A stretch of DNA of 31,795 bases from assembly GCA_964454795.1 (NCBI GenBank), contig CAYVUM010000035.1:1-31795 (forward strand). Reading direction: 5' to 3'. The position numbers and the translations under genes are program-made. This DNA is from CAYVUM01 sp964454795 (GTDB lineage: Bacteria; Pseudomonadota; Alphaproteobacteria; Rhodospirillales; Defluviicoccaceae). The notes below the pieces were generated by a model, which saw only the letters and a list, made by a program, of their open reading frames with translations, was not told where the DNA came from and did not search any database. The stretch's first letter is position 1. Every line of letters starts with the position of its first letter. Shown here in pieces: positions 16,789 through 25,503 of this stretch.

Positions 16789-18006
16789 TCAGTCCAGGTG
16801 GAGGGCCAGCGTCTTCAGGTAGGCGGTCTCGGGAAGGAACGGGTGGACCGGATGATCGGCGCCGGCGCCGAAGGCGCGGATGATCCGCCCGGTGCGACCG
16901 GCGCGGTCGAGCCCGGCGGCGACCTCGGCGGTAAAGCGGTCGGGTTCGATGTTGTGAGAGCAGGAGGCGATGAACAGAAATCCCCCGGGTTCCACCAGGG
17001 CGGCGGCCAGCCGGGCCAGCTTGCGATAGCCGCGCAGCGCGCTGCCCACGTCCTTTTTGGCCTTGGCGAAGGGGGGTGGGTCGGCGACCACCACCCGGAA
17101 CCGCGCCCGCTCCTCGCCGAGGCTCTCCAGCGCGGCGAAGGCTTCGGTGTTGCGGAAGGTGCAGCGCCCGGCGAGCCCGGCGTGCGCCGCCGACCGTTCG
17201 GCCAGGGCCAGGGCCGGCGCCGAGGAGTCGATCGCCAGCACCTCTGTCGCACCGGCCGCCGCCGCCGCAAGCGCGAAGCCGCCGGAGTGGGCATAAACAT
17301 CGAGCATGGCGCCGCCGCGGGCGAGCGGGGCCATAAAGCTCCGGTTCGGCCGCTGGTCGAAGTACCAGCCGGTCTTCTGCCCGGCGATGACATCAGCGAA
17401 GTAGGTGAGTTCGCCCTCCTGCACCGCCACCGCATCCGCGGGCAGATCGCCCTTGAGGGCGCTCACCCCCATCTCCAGCCCCTCCAGGGAGCGCGCCGCG
17501 GTATCGTTGCGGGCGACGATCCGCGCCGGTGCCAGCACGGTGTCGAGCGCTGCGGTCAGATCATCGAGCAGCCGGTCCATGCCCGCGGTGTTGGCCTGGA
17601 CCACCAGGCTGTCGGCGAACCGGTCGACCACCAGGCCGGGAAGGCCGTCGGCCTCGGCGTGGACCAGCCGGTAAAAGGCCCCCTCGAACAACGCGGCGCG
17701 CAGCGCCAGCGCCCGGTTGAGCCGCCGCTCCAGGAACGCCCGGTCGATCGCGGTGCGGCTGTCGCTGGCGAGCAGGCGGAAGGCGATCAGGGTGTGGGGA
17801 TTGAAGGTTCCGACCCCCACCGGCTTGCCGTCCACCCGGTGCAGGGCGACGATGCTGCCGGGCGGCAGGGCCTTTGCTTCGGCGTCCATCCGGATCTCGT
17901 TGGAGAACGCCCAGAGATGTCCCCGGCCAATCCGCCGGTCGCCGCCGGCGGTGAGGAATACCCGGGGGCGGTCTGCGCCGGTTGCGGCCGGTTCGCCCGC
18001 AGTCAT
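16789..18006 (-). CDS. rlmI: 23S rRNA (cytosine-C5)-methyltransferase RlmI-like
   Basis: RlmI methylates C5 of cytosine 1962 in 23S rRNA using S-adenosylmethionine. The 405-residue protein has an N-terminal PUA domain (about 14-90), a central EEHEE-like domain, and the signature KTGWYFDQRPNR (211-222). The Rossmann methylase core follows: AMLDVYAHSGGFALAAA (233-249), the D260 acidic loop, VVADPPPFAKAKKD (306-319) and IASCSHNI (346-353) with the candidate catalytic Cys349. Its ATG overlaps the stop of the upstream MT-A70 gene in ATGA, so the two are almost certainly co-translated. RlmI-family members can differ in target base, so the exact position is by homology. Confidence 0.88.
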   Translation of the reverse strand: MTAGEPAATGADRPRVFLTAGGDRRIGRGHLWAFSNEIRMDAEAKALPPGSIVALHRVDGKPVGVGTFNPHTLIAFRLLASDSRTAIDRAFLERRLNRALALRAALFEGAFYRLVHAEADGLPGLVVDRFADSLVVQANTAGMDRLLDDLTAALDTVLAPARIVARNDTAARSLEGLEMGVSALKGDLPADAVAVQEGELTYFADVIAGQKTGWYFDQRPNRSFMAPLARGGAMLDVYAHSGGFALAAAAAGATEVLAIDSSAPALALAERSAAHAGLAGRCTFRNTEAFAALESLGEERARFRVVVADPPPFAKAKKDVGSALRGYRKLARLAAALVEPGGFLFIASCSHNIEPDRFTAEVAAGLDRAGRTGRIIRAFGAGADHPVHPFLPETAYLKTLALHLD

Positions 18007-18680
18007 CCAACGGGCTCATCAGCGCAAGGGGCCGGGTTCGCGGCCGGGCAGCCCCCCGAGTGGTTGGCGTAGGTCGCCCAGGTGGGATGGTACTCTGCAG
18101 CCTGATCGCCCCAGGTGGTCCAGCCGCGACGGGAGCCGCGGGCGAACAGCTCCAGGTATGGACCCCACGAGCAGGCCTCGATGATGGGGTAAATTTCGTC
18201 GGGCTTCCGCGAGTGTTCGCGTTTACGCGTGCTCACCAGGTTGACTTGGCGACGGCCGGGGGCGAGGGTGCGCGCATGGCTGCCGCGAATGCCGAACAGC
18301 AGGATTTCGGTGACGTTGCGGAAGTAAAAGCCGACCCCGCGTCCGTCCGGCCCGCCGTCCTTGCGGACTTTGTGCCAGATGATGTTGGCCTTGTAGGCAA
18401 ATCCCCACGCCGTCATCACGGCGAGGCCCTCCGGAAGCAGGGCGTTCGGGACCCACAAATAGAGATGGGCCGGCTCGCTGCAAACCTCGGTCACGGGAAG
18501 GGCCATGATGTCTGCGAGGCCGAGGGTGCGATAGCGGCTGAGCCGGCGGTGTTCCGGTGCGACCTTCCCCGTCTGGTTCTGGAAGCGCCAGGGCGGATCA
18601 GCAAGGATGCAGCCGAACTGCCCACCGCCAAGCGCGTCACGAAACGGGTCTGCCGCCGGCTGCGATCCGCCATCATTCAT
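18003..18680 (-). CDS. MT-A70 family adenine N6-methyltransferase
   Basis: MT-A70 proteins transfer a methyl group to N6 of adenine; bacterial and phage members act on DNA. From the ATG at 18680, preceded by AAGGGATCAGGA, the protein has 225 residues. The catalytic DPPW is at 28-31 (GCILADPPWRF). Further family blocks are LYLWVPNALLPEGLAVM, FYFRNVTEILLFGIRG and KPDEIYPIIEACS-GPYLELFARGSRRGWTTWGDQ. The frame is open far upstream, but that stretch is antisense to the glutamate dehydrogenase gene. No restriction enzyme is nearby, so it is an orphan methylase. Its stop overlaps the rlmI start (ATGA). The tail after about residue 205 is Pro/Ala/Cys-rich and probably disordered. The recognition sequence is unknown. 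Confidence 0.9.
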   Translation of the reverse strand: MNDGGSQPAADPFRDALGGGQFGCILADPPWRFQNQTGKVAPEHRRLSRYRTLGLADIMALPVTEVCSEPAHLYLWVPNALLPEGLAVMTAWGFAYKANIIWHKVRKDGGPDGRGVGFYFRNVTEILLFGIRGSHARTLAPGRRQVNLVSTRKREHSRKPDEIYPIIEACSWGPYLELFARGSRRGWTTWGDQAAEYHPTWATYANHSGGCPAANPAPCADEPVG

Positions 18681-19001
18681 TCCTGATCCCTTCCGCTCCC
18701 GCGCCGCATGTCGACGGGGATCATAGCCCCGATCCGGCCAGCCGTCCGGCAATGCGGGGGCCGGTCGCTCGCCGTGTTCCGTTCCTCGCCAGGGAAAAAC
18801 GAACAGAAAACCAACAGAAAAAAAATAAAAAAAGAACTTAATGGCACAGGGAGACATCCGCGGCGATCCTGCCGGCGGTTCCGGAAGCCACGGCGCCGCA
18901 AAACCCGCGTGCCTCGATTCGGGCAATCCCCTAGAGTTGGCGGTGTAACCGGCGACCGGCGGGGACCCGCCGGCATCAAAGCCGACCGGGAGGTGACAAC
19001 G
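18681..19001. promoter_or_regulatory. Divergent promoter region with an A-rich tract
   Basis: This 321-base gap lies between the divergent MT-A70 and glutamate dehydrogenase genes, so promoters for both must be inside. The standout feature is an A-rich stretch at 18793-18840 with eight-A and seven-A runs separated by a T, in otherwise GC-rich DNA. It could be bent DNA, an UP element or a nucleoid-protein site. I could not assign -35 and -10 boxes. The ribosome binding site GGGAGGTG (18988-18995) for the glutamate dehydrogenase gene ends the region. Confidence 0.45.
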
Positions 19002-22000
19002 ATGGCTCCAGACACGATGCCCCAGAGCGACACGGCAATGGGCGAACTGCTCGATCGGATTGTGGAGACGGCCGAGCGGCGGCTCGGCGAGGCGGCCACC
19101 CGGGTCGAGCCGTTCCTGCGCCGCTATTTCGCCCACGTCCCCCCCGACGACATCCGTTCCGAGACCCCGGATACGCTGTTCGGCGCCGCCTACAGCCACT
19201 GGCGGCTGGCTGCCCGGAGGGATCCCGAGACGCCGCTGGTCCGGGTCTACAATCCCCGCCTGGACGAGCACGGCTGGCGCTGCGAGCACACGGTGGTCGA
19301 GGTGGTCACCCGCAACTCGCCGTTCCTGGTCGCGTCGGTGCGCGCCGAACTGAACCGCCATGATCTCGCGGTCCACCTGATCATCCACCCGGTCTACAAG
19401 GTGGCCCGCGCTGCCGACGGCACGGTCAGGTCGATCGCGGCCGCATCTGTTGATCTGGGCGACGAGGCCTTCGAGGAATCGTTCATGCATTTTCAGGTGA
19501 CGCACCAGTCCGGTGACCGCCTGGAAGCGATTGCGGCCGCCGTCCGCGACGTCCTGAGCGCCGTGCACTCTTGCGTCGCCGACTGGCCGGCGATGCGCGA
19601 TCAGCTCGACACCGTCATCGACATCTTCGAGGCGGAGGCCGGCGGCCGGCCCGCCGACCGGGTCGCCGAGACCCGGGCGTTCCTCCGCTGGCTCGGCGAT
19701 AACCGCTTCACGTTCCTCGGCTATCGCGCTTACACGCTCGATCTGGACAAGGGGGCGGATGTCGCCGTTTCTGTGGTTCCCGGCTCCGGTCTCGGACTGC
19801 TGCGGGAGGACTCCGCCTTTGTGTTTGACGAGGCGAGCCGCAGCGAGGTGCTGCCGCGGGCCGTCCGCCTTTACGTGAGCCGTCCCGAACTGCTGACGAT
19901 CACCAAGGCCGACCGGCAGTCCCCGGTTCACCGCCCCGTTCTGCTCGACGTGATCGGCGTCAAACGCTTCGATGCCGACGGCCGGGTCGTCGGCCATTAC
20001 CAGTTCGTCGGCCTGTTTACCTCGGCCGCCTATACGGAACGCGCCATCGACATCCCGATTCTCCGCCAGCACCTGCGGACGGTGATCGACCGCGCCGGCT
20101 TCGAGCGCGGCGGCCACGATGGCAAGGCGCTGATGAACATCCTGGAAACCTTTCCCCGCGACGAGCTGTTCCAGGTGGATGTCGATCAACTGTACGAGAC
20201 CGCCCTCGGGGTGCTCCATCTCCAGGACCGCCAGAGGGTGGCGCTGTTCCTCCGCCGGGATCCCTACGAACGGTTCGTGACCGCGCTCGTCTATGTTCCT
20301 GTTGACCGCTACAACACGCGGCTGCGCAGCCAGATCAACGACATTCTCGCCCGGGCGTTCGACGGGTCGGTCATGTCGCACCAGTCGGAGGTGGGCACGG
20401 CGCCGCTCGCCCGGCTTTACTCCGTGGTTCGCACTCCCCACGCGGCTGCCACCCGAGTCGATGCCGACGAGCTCGAAGCCCGGATCATCGAGGCCACCCG
20501 GTCGTGGTCCGACAAGCTCCTTGCCAACCTGGTCCACAGCTTCGGGGAGGAGGAGGGCTACCGTCTCTTCACCCGCTATGCCACGGCGTTTCCATCGGGA
20601 TATTGCGAGTCGTTCATCGCCGGCGAGGCGGTGGCCGACATCGAGCAGATCGAGGCGGCCCTGGTCGCCGGAGAGATCCAGACGCTCCTTTACCGGCCGT
20701 TCGCCGCCCCCGACCACCGGTTCCGGTTCAAGGTCTACCTGCCGGGCCCGGGGATGATCCTCTCGCAGGTGGTTCCGATGCTCGAGCATCTCGGCCTGCA
20801 GGTGATCGACGAGGTGCCCTATCCGGTGATGGTCTCAGCGGATGAAGCGCCGCGCGTGACCATCCACGATTTCGGTGTCGAGGCGAGCAGCGGTCGCGCC
20901 GTCGATCTCGGCGCGATCCGGGCCGAATTCAGTACCGCCTTCGCCGACGTCTGGCGCGGCGACACGGAAAGCGACCCCTTCAACGGCCTGGTGCTGGATG
21001 GCGGCCTGGCCTGTCGCGAAGTGGTGATCCTCCGCGCATACGCCAAGTATCTTCGGCAGGTGCGGATCGCCTACTCCCAGGCCTACCTGCAGCAGACCCT
21101 GCGCAACAATCCGAAAATCGCCGCCGCCATTGTCCGGCTGTTCCGCACCCGCTTCGATCCGGGTTTCACTGGTCATCGCGCTGATTGGGCGGAACAGGTC
21201 CGCAGCGAGATCACCCAGGCGCTCGACACCGTGGAAAGCGCCGATCAGGACCGCATCCTCCGGCGGTTCGTCAACGTCATCGATGCCACCCTGCGCACCA
21301 ACTTCTTCCAGGCCGGCGCCGACGGCCGGCCGAAAACCTACGTCGCGTTCAAGATCGACAGCAGCCTCGCGGACGATCTGCCGCTGCCCCGGCCGATGGT
21401 GGAAATCTGGGTGTATTCTCCCCGGGTCGAGGGCATCCATCTGCGTGGCGGCAAGGTTGCCCGCGGCGGTCTGCGGTGGTCGGACCGGCCCGAGGACTTC
21501 CGCACCGAGGTCCTGGGACTGATGAAGGCGCAGCAGGTCAAGAACGCGGTGATCGTCCCGGTCGGCTCCAAAGGCGGCTTCGTGGTCAAGCGGCCGCCCG
21601 CCGGCGGCGACCGCGAAGCCCTGCTCGCCGAGGGCATCGCCTGTTATCAGACGTTCATCCGCGGTTTGCTCGATCTGACCGACAACCGGGTCGGCGACCG
21701 CATCGCCCCGCCGCCGCAGGTGGTCCGCCACGATGACGATGATCCCTACCTTGTCGTGGCGGCCGACAAGGGGACGGCGACGTTCTCAGACATCGCCAAC
21801 GGCGTTTCCGCCGAGTACGGCTTCTGGCTCGGTGACGCTTTCGCCTCCGGCGGCGGCAACGGCTACGACCATAAGAAGATGGGGATCACCGCCAAGGGGG
21901 CGTGGGAATCGGTGAAGCGCCATTTCCGCGAGCTCGGCCACGACACCCAGAGCCAGCCGTTCACGGTCATCGGGGTCGGCGACATGTCCGGCGACGTGTT

Positions 22001-23855
22001 CGGCAACGGCATGCTGCTGTCCGATCAGATCCGCCTGATCGGCGCCTTCAACCATTTGCACATCTTCGTTGATCCCGATCCCGACCCGGCGGCGAGCTTC
22101 GCGGAACGGCAGCGGCTGTTCGAGCTGCCCCGCTCGGCGTGGACCGACTACGACCGCGCGGTGATGTCCAGGGGCGGGATGGTCTATGACCGCCGCGCCA
22201 AGACCCTGGCCCTGACCCCGGAGATCCGCGCCCGGTTCGACATCGCCGCCGAGCGGCTCACCCCCACCGAACTGATCCGCGCCTTGCTCACCGCCGAGGC
22301 CGACCTGCTCTGGTTCGGCGGAATTGGCACCTACGTCAAAGCCGGCTCCGAGAGCGATGCGGACATCGGCGACCGCGCCAACGACGCCCTGCGGGTCGAA
22401 GCCGGGGCCCTGCGTTGCAAGGTGATCAGCGAGGGCGCCAACCTCGGCGTCACCCAGCTCGGCCGGATCGCATTTGCCGGGGGCGGCGGGCGCATCAACA
22501 CCGACTTCATCGACAATTCCGCCGGGGTCGACTGTTCCGACCACGAGGTCAACATCAAGATTCTGATCGATCCGGTGGTCGCCGACGGCGATATGACCGG
22601 CAAGCAGCGTAAGATCCTCCTCGACTCAATGACCGACGAAGTCGCCGAGCTGGTGTTGCGCGACAACTACCTGCAAACCCAGGCGATCACCCTCATCGAA
22701 GCGGGCAGCGCCGAGACGATGGATGCCCAGGTGCGGCTGATGCGCCTTCTCGAGCGCCGCGCCCGGCTCAACCGCGAGGTGGAGTTCCTGCCCGACGACG
22801 AGGCCCTCGCCGAACGGATCGCCGCCGGCCGCGGCTTTACCCGCCCGGAGATCGCCGTCCTGTTTGCCTATTCCAAGATCTGGCTCTACGACCACGTGCT
22901 CGGCTCTGACCTGCCCGATGACCGCCATCTTGCCGTTGACCTGGTCCGCTATTTCCCGACACCGCTCCAGGAGCAGTTCAAAGACCGGATCGCTGCCCAC
23001 CGCCTGCGCCGCGAGCTGATCGCCACCACGATCACCAACAGCCTGGTCAACCGGATGGGTGGCACCTTCGTCACCGACATCGTCGACAAGACCGCGATGT
23101 CGCCCATCGACGTGGCACGGGCGTACATCATCGCCCGTGACGTGTTCGCCGTGCGCGATCTCTGGGCGGAGATCGAAGCTGTGGACAACCGGGTGGCCGC
23201 CGAGACCCAGACGGTCCTGCATCGCGAGGTCCAGCGGCTGGTCGAGCGGGGGACGTTGTGGTTCCTCCGCCATGGCGGGGCACCCCTCGACATCGGCGTC
23301 AATGTGGAAGCGTTTCGCCAGCCGGTTGCCGGGCTGGTCGGGTCGATCGTTGAGGTGGTGCCAGATGAAATGCGGGACCGGATCGACTTCCGGGCCAACC
23401 GTTATGGGGAGCAGGGGGTCCCGGAAGACCTGGCCCGGCGGATCGCCTATCTGGTGGCCCTTGCCCCGGCCGGGGATATCGTCCGGGTGGCGACGGCGCG
23501 GGGGGTTTCGGTCGGCGACGTGGCGCGGCTGCACTTCGCCGCCGGCGAGGCGTTCGATTTCGGCTGGCTGCGCTATCAGGCCGAAAAATTCCCGGCGACC
23601 ACCCATTGGCAGACCCTCGCCGTCGCCGCGCTGATCGAGGAACTGTTCGTCCACCAGCACGATCTGACGGTGCGGATCATCGAGGAGGAGGGCATCGACA
23701 TGGGCGACCCGGTCGCCGACTGGTCGCGGGTGCATGCGGCGGCAGTGGAGCGCACCCGCTCGCTGATTGCCGAGATGAAGGCGCAGTCGGGCCCGGTGGA
23801 CCTTTCGATGTTGACCGTGGCGAACCGCGCACTCGGCAGCCTGGCAAAGGGCTAG
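19002..23855 (+). CDS. gdhB: NAD-specific glutamate dehydrogenase, large 180-kDa type
   Basis: It oxidises L-glutamate to 2-oxoglutarate and ammonium with NAD+, a catabolic route feeding the TCA cycle in the cytoplasm. The ATG at 19002 is set by GGGAGGTG 6 bases upstream and gives 1617 residues, typical of this Bac_GDH family. N-terminal regulatory ACT-like domains occupy roughly the first half. The catalytic core begins with GLRWSDRPEDFRTEVLGLMK (about 818), and KGGF (about 856) holds the likely catalytic lysine region. The dinucleotide-binding segment is GVGDMSGDVFGNGM (about 990), followed by ISEGANLGVTQLGR (about 1142). The helical C-terminal domain is complete. The TAG stop is formed by the first bases of a palindromic repeat (23853). 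Identity is very secure. Symbols differ between species (gdhB or gdhZ). Confidence 0.96.
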   Translation: MAPDTMPQSDTAMGELLDRIVETAERRLGEAATRVEPFLRRYFAHVPPDDIRSETPDTLFGAAYSHWRLAARRDPETPLVRVYNPRLDEHGWRCEHTVVEVVTRNSPFLVASVRAELNRHDLAVHLIIHPVYKVARAADGTVRSIAAASVDLGDEAFEESFMHFQVTHQSGDRLEAIAAAVRDVLSAVHSCVADWPAMRDQLDTVIDIFEAEAGGRPADRVAETRAFLRWLGDNRFTFLGYRAYTLDLDKGADVAVSVVPGSGLGLLREDSAFVFDEASRSEVLPRAVRLYVSRPELLTITKADRQSPVHRPVLLDVIGVKRFDADGRVVGHYQFVGLFTSAAYTERAIDIPILRQHLRTVIDRAGFERGGHDGKALMNILETFPRDELFQVDVDQLYETALGVLHLQDRQRVALFLRRDPYERFVTALVYVPVDRYNTRLRSQINDILARAFDGSVMSHQSEVGTAPLARLYSVVRTPHAAATRVDADELEARIIEATRSWSDKLLANLVHSFGEEEGYRLFTRYATAFPSGYCESFIAGEAVADIEQIEAALVAGEIQTLLYRPFAAPDHRFRFKVYLPGPGMILSQVVPMLEHLGLQVIDEVPYPVMVSADEAPRVTIHDFGVEASSGRAVDLGAIRAEFSTAFADVWRGDTESDPFNGLVLDGGLACREVVILRAYAKYLRQVRIAYSQAYLQQTLRNNPKIAAAIVRLFRTRFDPGFTGHRADWAEQVRSEITQALDTVESADQDRILRRFVNVIDATLRTNFFQAGADGRPKTYVAFKIDSSLADDLPLPRPMVEIWVYSPRVEGIHLRGGKVARGGLRWSDRPEDFRTEVLGLMKAQQVKNAVIVPVGSKGGFVVKRPPAGGDREALLAEGIACYQTFIRGLLDLTDNRVGDRIAPPPQVVRHDDDDPYLVVAADKGTATFSDIANGVSAEYGFWLGDAFASGGGNGYDHKKMGITAKGAWESVKRHFRELGHDTQSQPFTVIGVGDMSGDVFGNGMLLSDQIRLIGAFNHLHIFVDPDPDPAASFAERQRLFELPRSAWTDYDRAVMSRGGMVYDRRAKTLALTPEIRARFDIAAERLTPTELIRALLTAEADLLWFGGIGTYVKAGSESDADIGDRANDALRVEAGALRCKVISEGANLGVTQLGRIAFAGGGGRINTDFIDNSAGVDCSDHEVNIKILIDPVVADGDMTGKQRKILLDSMTDEVAELVLRDNYLQTQAITLIEAGSAETMDAQVRLMRLLERRARLNREVEFLPDDEALAERIAAGRGFTRPEIAVLFAYSKIWLYDHVLGSDLPDDRHLAVDLVRYFPTPLQEQFKDRIAAHRLRRELIATTITNSLVNRMGGTFVTDIVDKTAMSPIDVARAYIIARDVFAVRDLWAEIEAVDNRVAAETQTVLHREVQRLVERGTLWFLRHGGAPLDIGVNVEAFRQPVAGLVGSIVEVVPDEMRDRIDFRANRYGEQGVPEDLARRIAYLVALAPAGDIVRVATARGVSVGDVARLHFAAGEAFDFGWLRYQAEKFPATTHWQTLAVAALIEELFVHQHDLTVRIIEEEGIDMGDPVADWSRVHAAAVERTRSLIAEMKAQSGPVDLSMLTVANRALGSLAKG

Positions 23856-23904
23856 TGATTCGATGCTGACGGATGAGTCCCATCCGTCAGATGAATCGAG
23901 CCAC
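23853..23904. repeat. Palindromic repeat B, copy 1
   Basis: The core is a perfect 10-bp hairpin CTGACGGATG/CATCCGTCAG with loop AGTCC (23866-23890). Imperfect outer arms read GTGATTCGAT on the left and, inverted, GTGGCTCGAT on the right. Bases 23853-23890 recur at 31756-31793 with one mismatch. The first three bases, TAG, are the stop codon of the glutamate dehydrogenase gene. The hairpin may also end its transcript, though no T-tract follows. Confidence 0.85.
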
Positions 23905-23919
23905 AAGATCAATCGTTGA

Positions 23920-23969
23920 GTGGATCGACCGATCATCCGCTTGGTAACCAAGCGAATGATCCGATCCAC
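23920..23969. repeat. Palindromic repeat C (single copy in window)
   Basis: A long hairpin has arms at 23920-23945 and 23947-23969, beginning GTGGATCG and ending CGATCCAC, with the tight centre TTGGT-A-ACCAA. The arms pair almost completely, with one mismatch and a 3-base bulge (ACC at 23928-23930). No second copy is in the window. It lies between repeats B and D in the same gap and is probably another dispersed intergenic palindrome. Confidence 0.75.
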
Positions 23970-23982
23970 CCGGCGGCCGCGG

Positions 23983-24090
23983 GGCCGGATTGCTTCGCTT
24001 CCGCGCGCCACGATCGGGTGTGGGCCACAGGGTGGCTACCGGCGGCATCCTTGTCACGGCAAGGGACGAAGCGGCGAAGCAATCCGGGCC
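23983..24090. repeat. Inverted repeat D with GGATTGCTTCGC ends
   Basis: The left arm (23983-23998) and right arm (24074-24090) pair over GGATTGCTTCGC, with one extra base near the outer end. The 75-base interior has its own small hairpins: TGTGG-G-CCACA (24019-24029) and CCTTG-TCACGG-CAAGG (24049-24064). GGATTGCTTCGC-type palindromes are common dispersed repeats in many alphaproteobacteria, from general knowledge. It ends about 80 bases before the dihydroorotase start. Confidence 0.78.
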
Positions 24091-24171
24091 GCCAGCGCGG
24101 CAGACCTTGCCCCGCCGTGCGCATGCGGGCGATAACCGGGCCGGTGGCCGAAACCGACGGAGGAGCGCGTC

Positions 24172-25503
24172 TTGGCCGAAGCCTATGACCTCTTGCTGCA
24201 GGGCGGCGTCTGCGTCACCCCGGCGGCGACGGCGACCGCCGATATCGGCGTTCGGGATGGCCGCATCGCCGCCATCGGCGACCTTGCCGGCGTGCCCGCC
24301 GCCGACGCGCTCGACTGCCGCGGCCTGCACATCCTGCCCGGGGTCATCGACAGCCAGGTCCACTTCCGCGAGCCGGGCCTGGAGCACAAGGAGGACCTTG
24401 CCACCGGCACGGCCGCCGCCGCCCTCGGCGGGGTCACCGCGGTGTTTGAGATGCCCAACACCAAGCCGGCCACTACCACTGCCGAGGCACTCGCCGACAA
24501 ATGCCGGCGGGCCAAAGGCCGGGCCTGGGTGGACATGGCGTTCTTCATCGGCGCGACCCCCGAGAATGCCGAGCACCTCGGCAGCCTCGAACGCCTGCCC
24601 GGCTGTGCCGGCGTCAAGGTGTTCATGGGCAGTTCCACCGGCGACCTCCTCGTCGCTGAGGATGCCGATCTCGCCCGGGTGCTGGCCTCGGGCGAGCGCC
24701 GCATCGCTGTGCACGCCGAGGACGAACGCCGCCTGAAGGAGCGGTTCGCGATCGTCGAGGGCGGCGCAAAGCCGGAGCAGCACCCCGAATGGCGGGACGT
24801 GGAAACGGCGCTCACCGCAACGCGGCGACTGATCGCCCTGGCCGAAGGGGCGAAGCGTCGGGTTCACATCCTCCACGTCACCACCGCCGACGAGATGACC
24901 TTTCTCGCCGGCCATCACGCACTCGCCACCGTCGAGGTGACCCCCCAGCATCTGACCCTCGCCGCCCCCGACTGTTACCGCGAGCTCGACGCCTTTGCGC
25001 AGATGAATCCGCCAATCCGCGAGGCCGGCCACCGCGAGGCCCTGTGGGCGGCCGTCGCCGATGGCCTGGTGGACTGCATTGGTTCCGACCATGCCCCCCA
25101 TACCCGGGAGGAGAAGAAGCAGCCCTACCCGCACAGCCCGTCGGGCATGCCCGGGGTTCAGACCCTGGTGCCGGTGATGCTCAACCACGTGGCCACCGGC
25201 CGGCTGACCCTGGAGCGGCTGGTCGACCTGCTCGCCGCTGGTCCGGCCCGGGTTTACAACGTCGCCGGCCGCGGCCGGATCGCCGTCGGCTACCGCGCCG
25301 ATTTCACCATCGTCGACCTGAACCAGCGGCAGATGATCACCCACCGCTGGATTGTCAGCCGCTGCGGCTGGACGCCGTACGACGGCCTCACCGTCCGCGG
25401 CTGGCCGGTCATGACCGTGCTCGGCGGCCGTGTGGTCATGCGCGAGGGCCAGCTTCTCGGCGATCCCACCGGCACAGCGGTACAGTTCCTGGAATGCCTG
25501 TGA
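24172..25503 (+). CDS. pyrC: Dihydroorotase-like amidohydrolase (PyrC type I)
   Basis: Dihydroorotase closes carbamoyl-aspartate to dihydroorotate in pyrimidine synthesis. Translation most likely starts at TTG 24172, with GGAGGAG (24159-24165) placed ideally before it; no suitable ATG is near. The 443-residue protein shows the family blocks VIDSQVHFREPG (58-69), EMPNTKP (93-99), GVKVFMGSSTGDLL with the likely carboxylated Lys149, His181 in VHAEDE, His235 in LHVTTADE and the catalytic Asp306 in GSDHAPH. The first metal-ligand histidine of the usual HxH is Gln62 here, with His64 kept. I recall a Q-x-H version in other alphaproteobacterial proteins annotated as dihydroorotase. No pyrB is nearby. 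The next gene overlaps its 3' end. A hydantoinase-like role is a less likely alternative. Confidence 0.85.
   Translation: MAEAYDLLLQGGVCVTPAATATADIGVRDGRIAAIGDLAGVPAADALDCRGLHILPGVIDSQVHFREPGLEHKEDLATGTAAAALGGVTAVFEMPNTKPATTTAEALADKCRRAKGRAWVDMAFFIGATPENAEHLGSLERLPGCAGVKVFMGSSTGDLLVAEDADLARVLASGERRIAVHAEDERRLKERFAIVEGGAKPEQHPEWRDVETALTATRRLIALAEGAKRRVHILHVTTADEMTFLAGHHALATVEVTPQHLTLAAPDCYRELDAFAQMNPPIREAGHREALWAAVADGLVDCIGSDHAPHTREEKKQPYPHSPSGMPGVQTLVPVMLNHVATGRLTLERLVDLLAAGPARVYNVAGRGRIAVGYRADFTIVDLNQRQMITHRWIVSRCGWTPYDGLTVRGWPVMTVLGGRVVMREGQLLGDPTGTAVQFLECL

Noticed and set aside
14792..16822. A long plus-strand open frame opposite the antiporter gene
   Set aside because: The translation is low-complexity and charged (His/Gln/Arg/Glu), typical of an antisense membrane-protein gene, and no start context supports it.
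18842..18860. Sigma54 promoter starting TGGCAC
   Set aside because: The -12 TTGC element is missing at the required distance.
18681..20789. A roughly 700-residue N-terminal extension of the MT-A70 protein on the minus strand
   Set aside because: It runs antisense through the start of glutamate dehydrogenase. The methylase homology begins right after the ATG at 18680, which has its own ribosome binding site.
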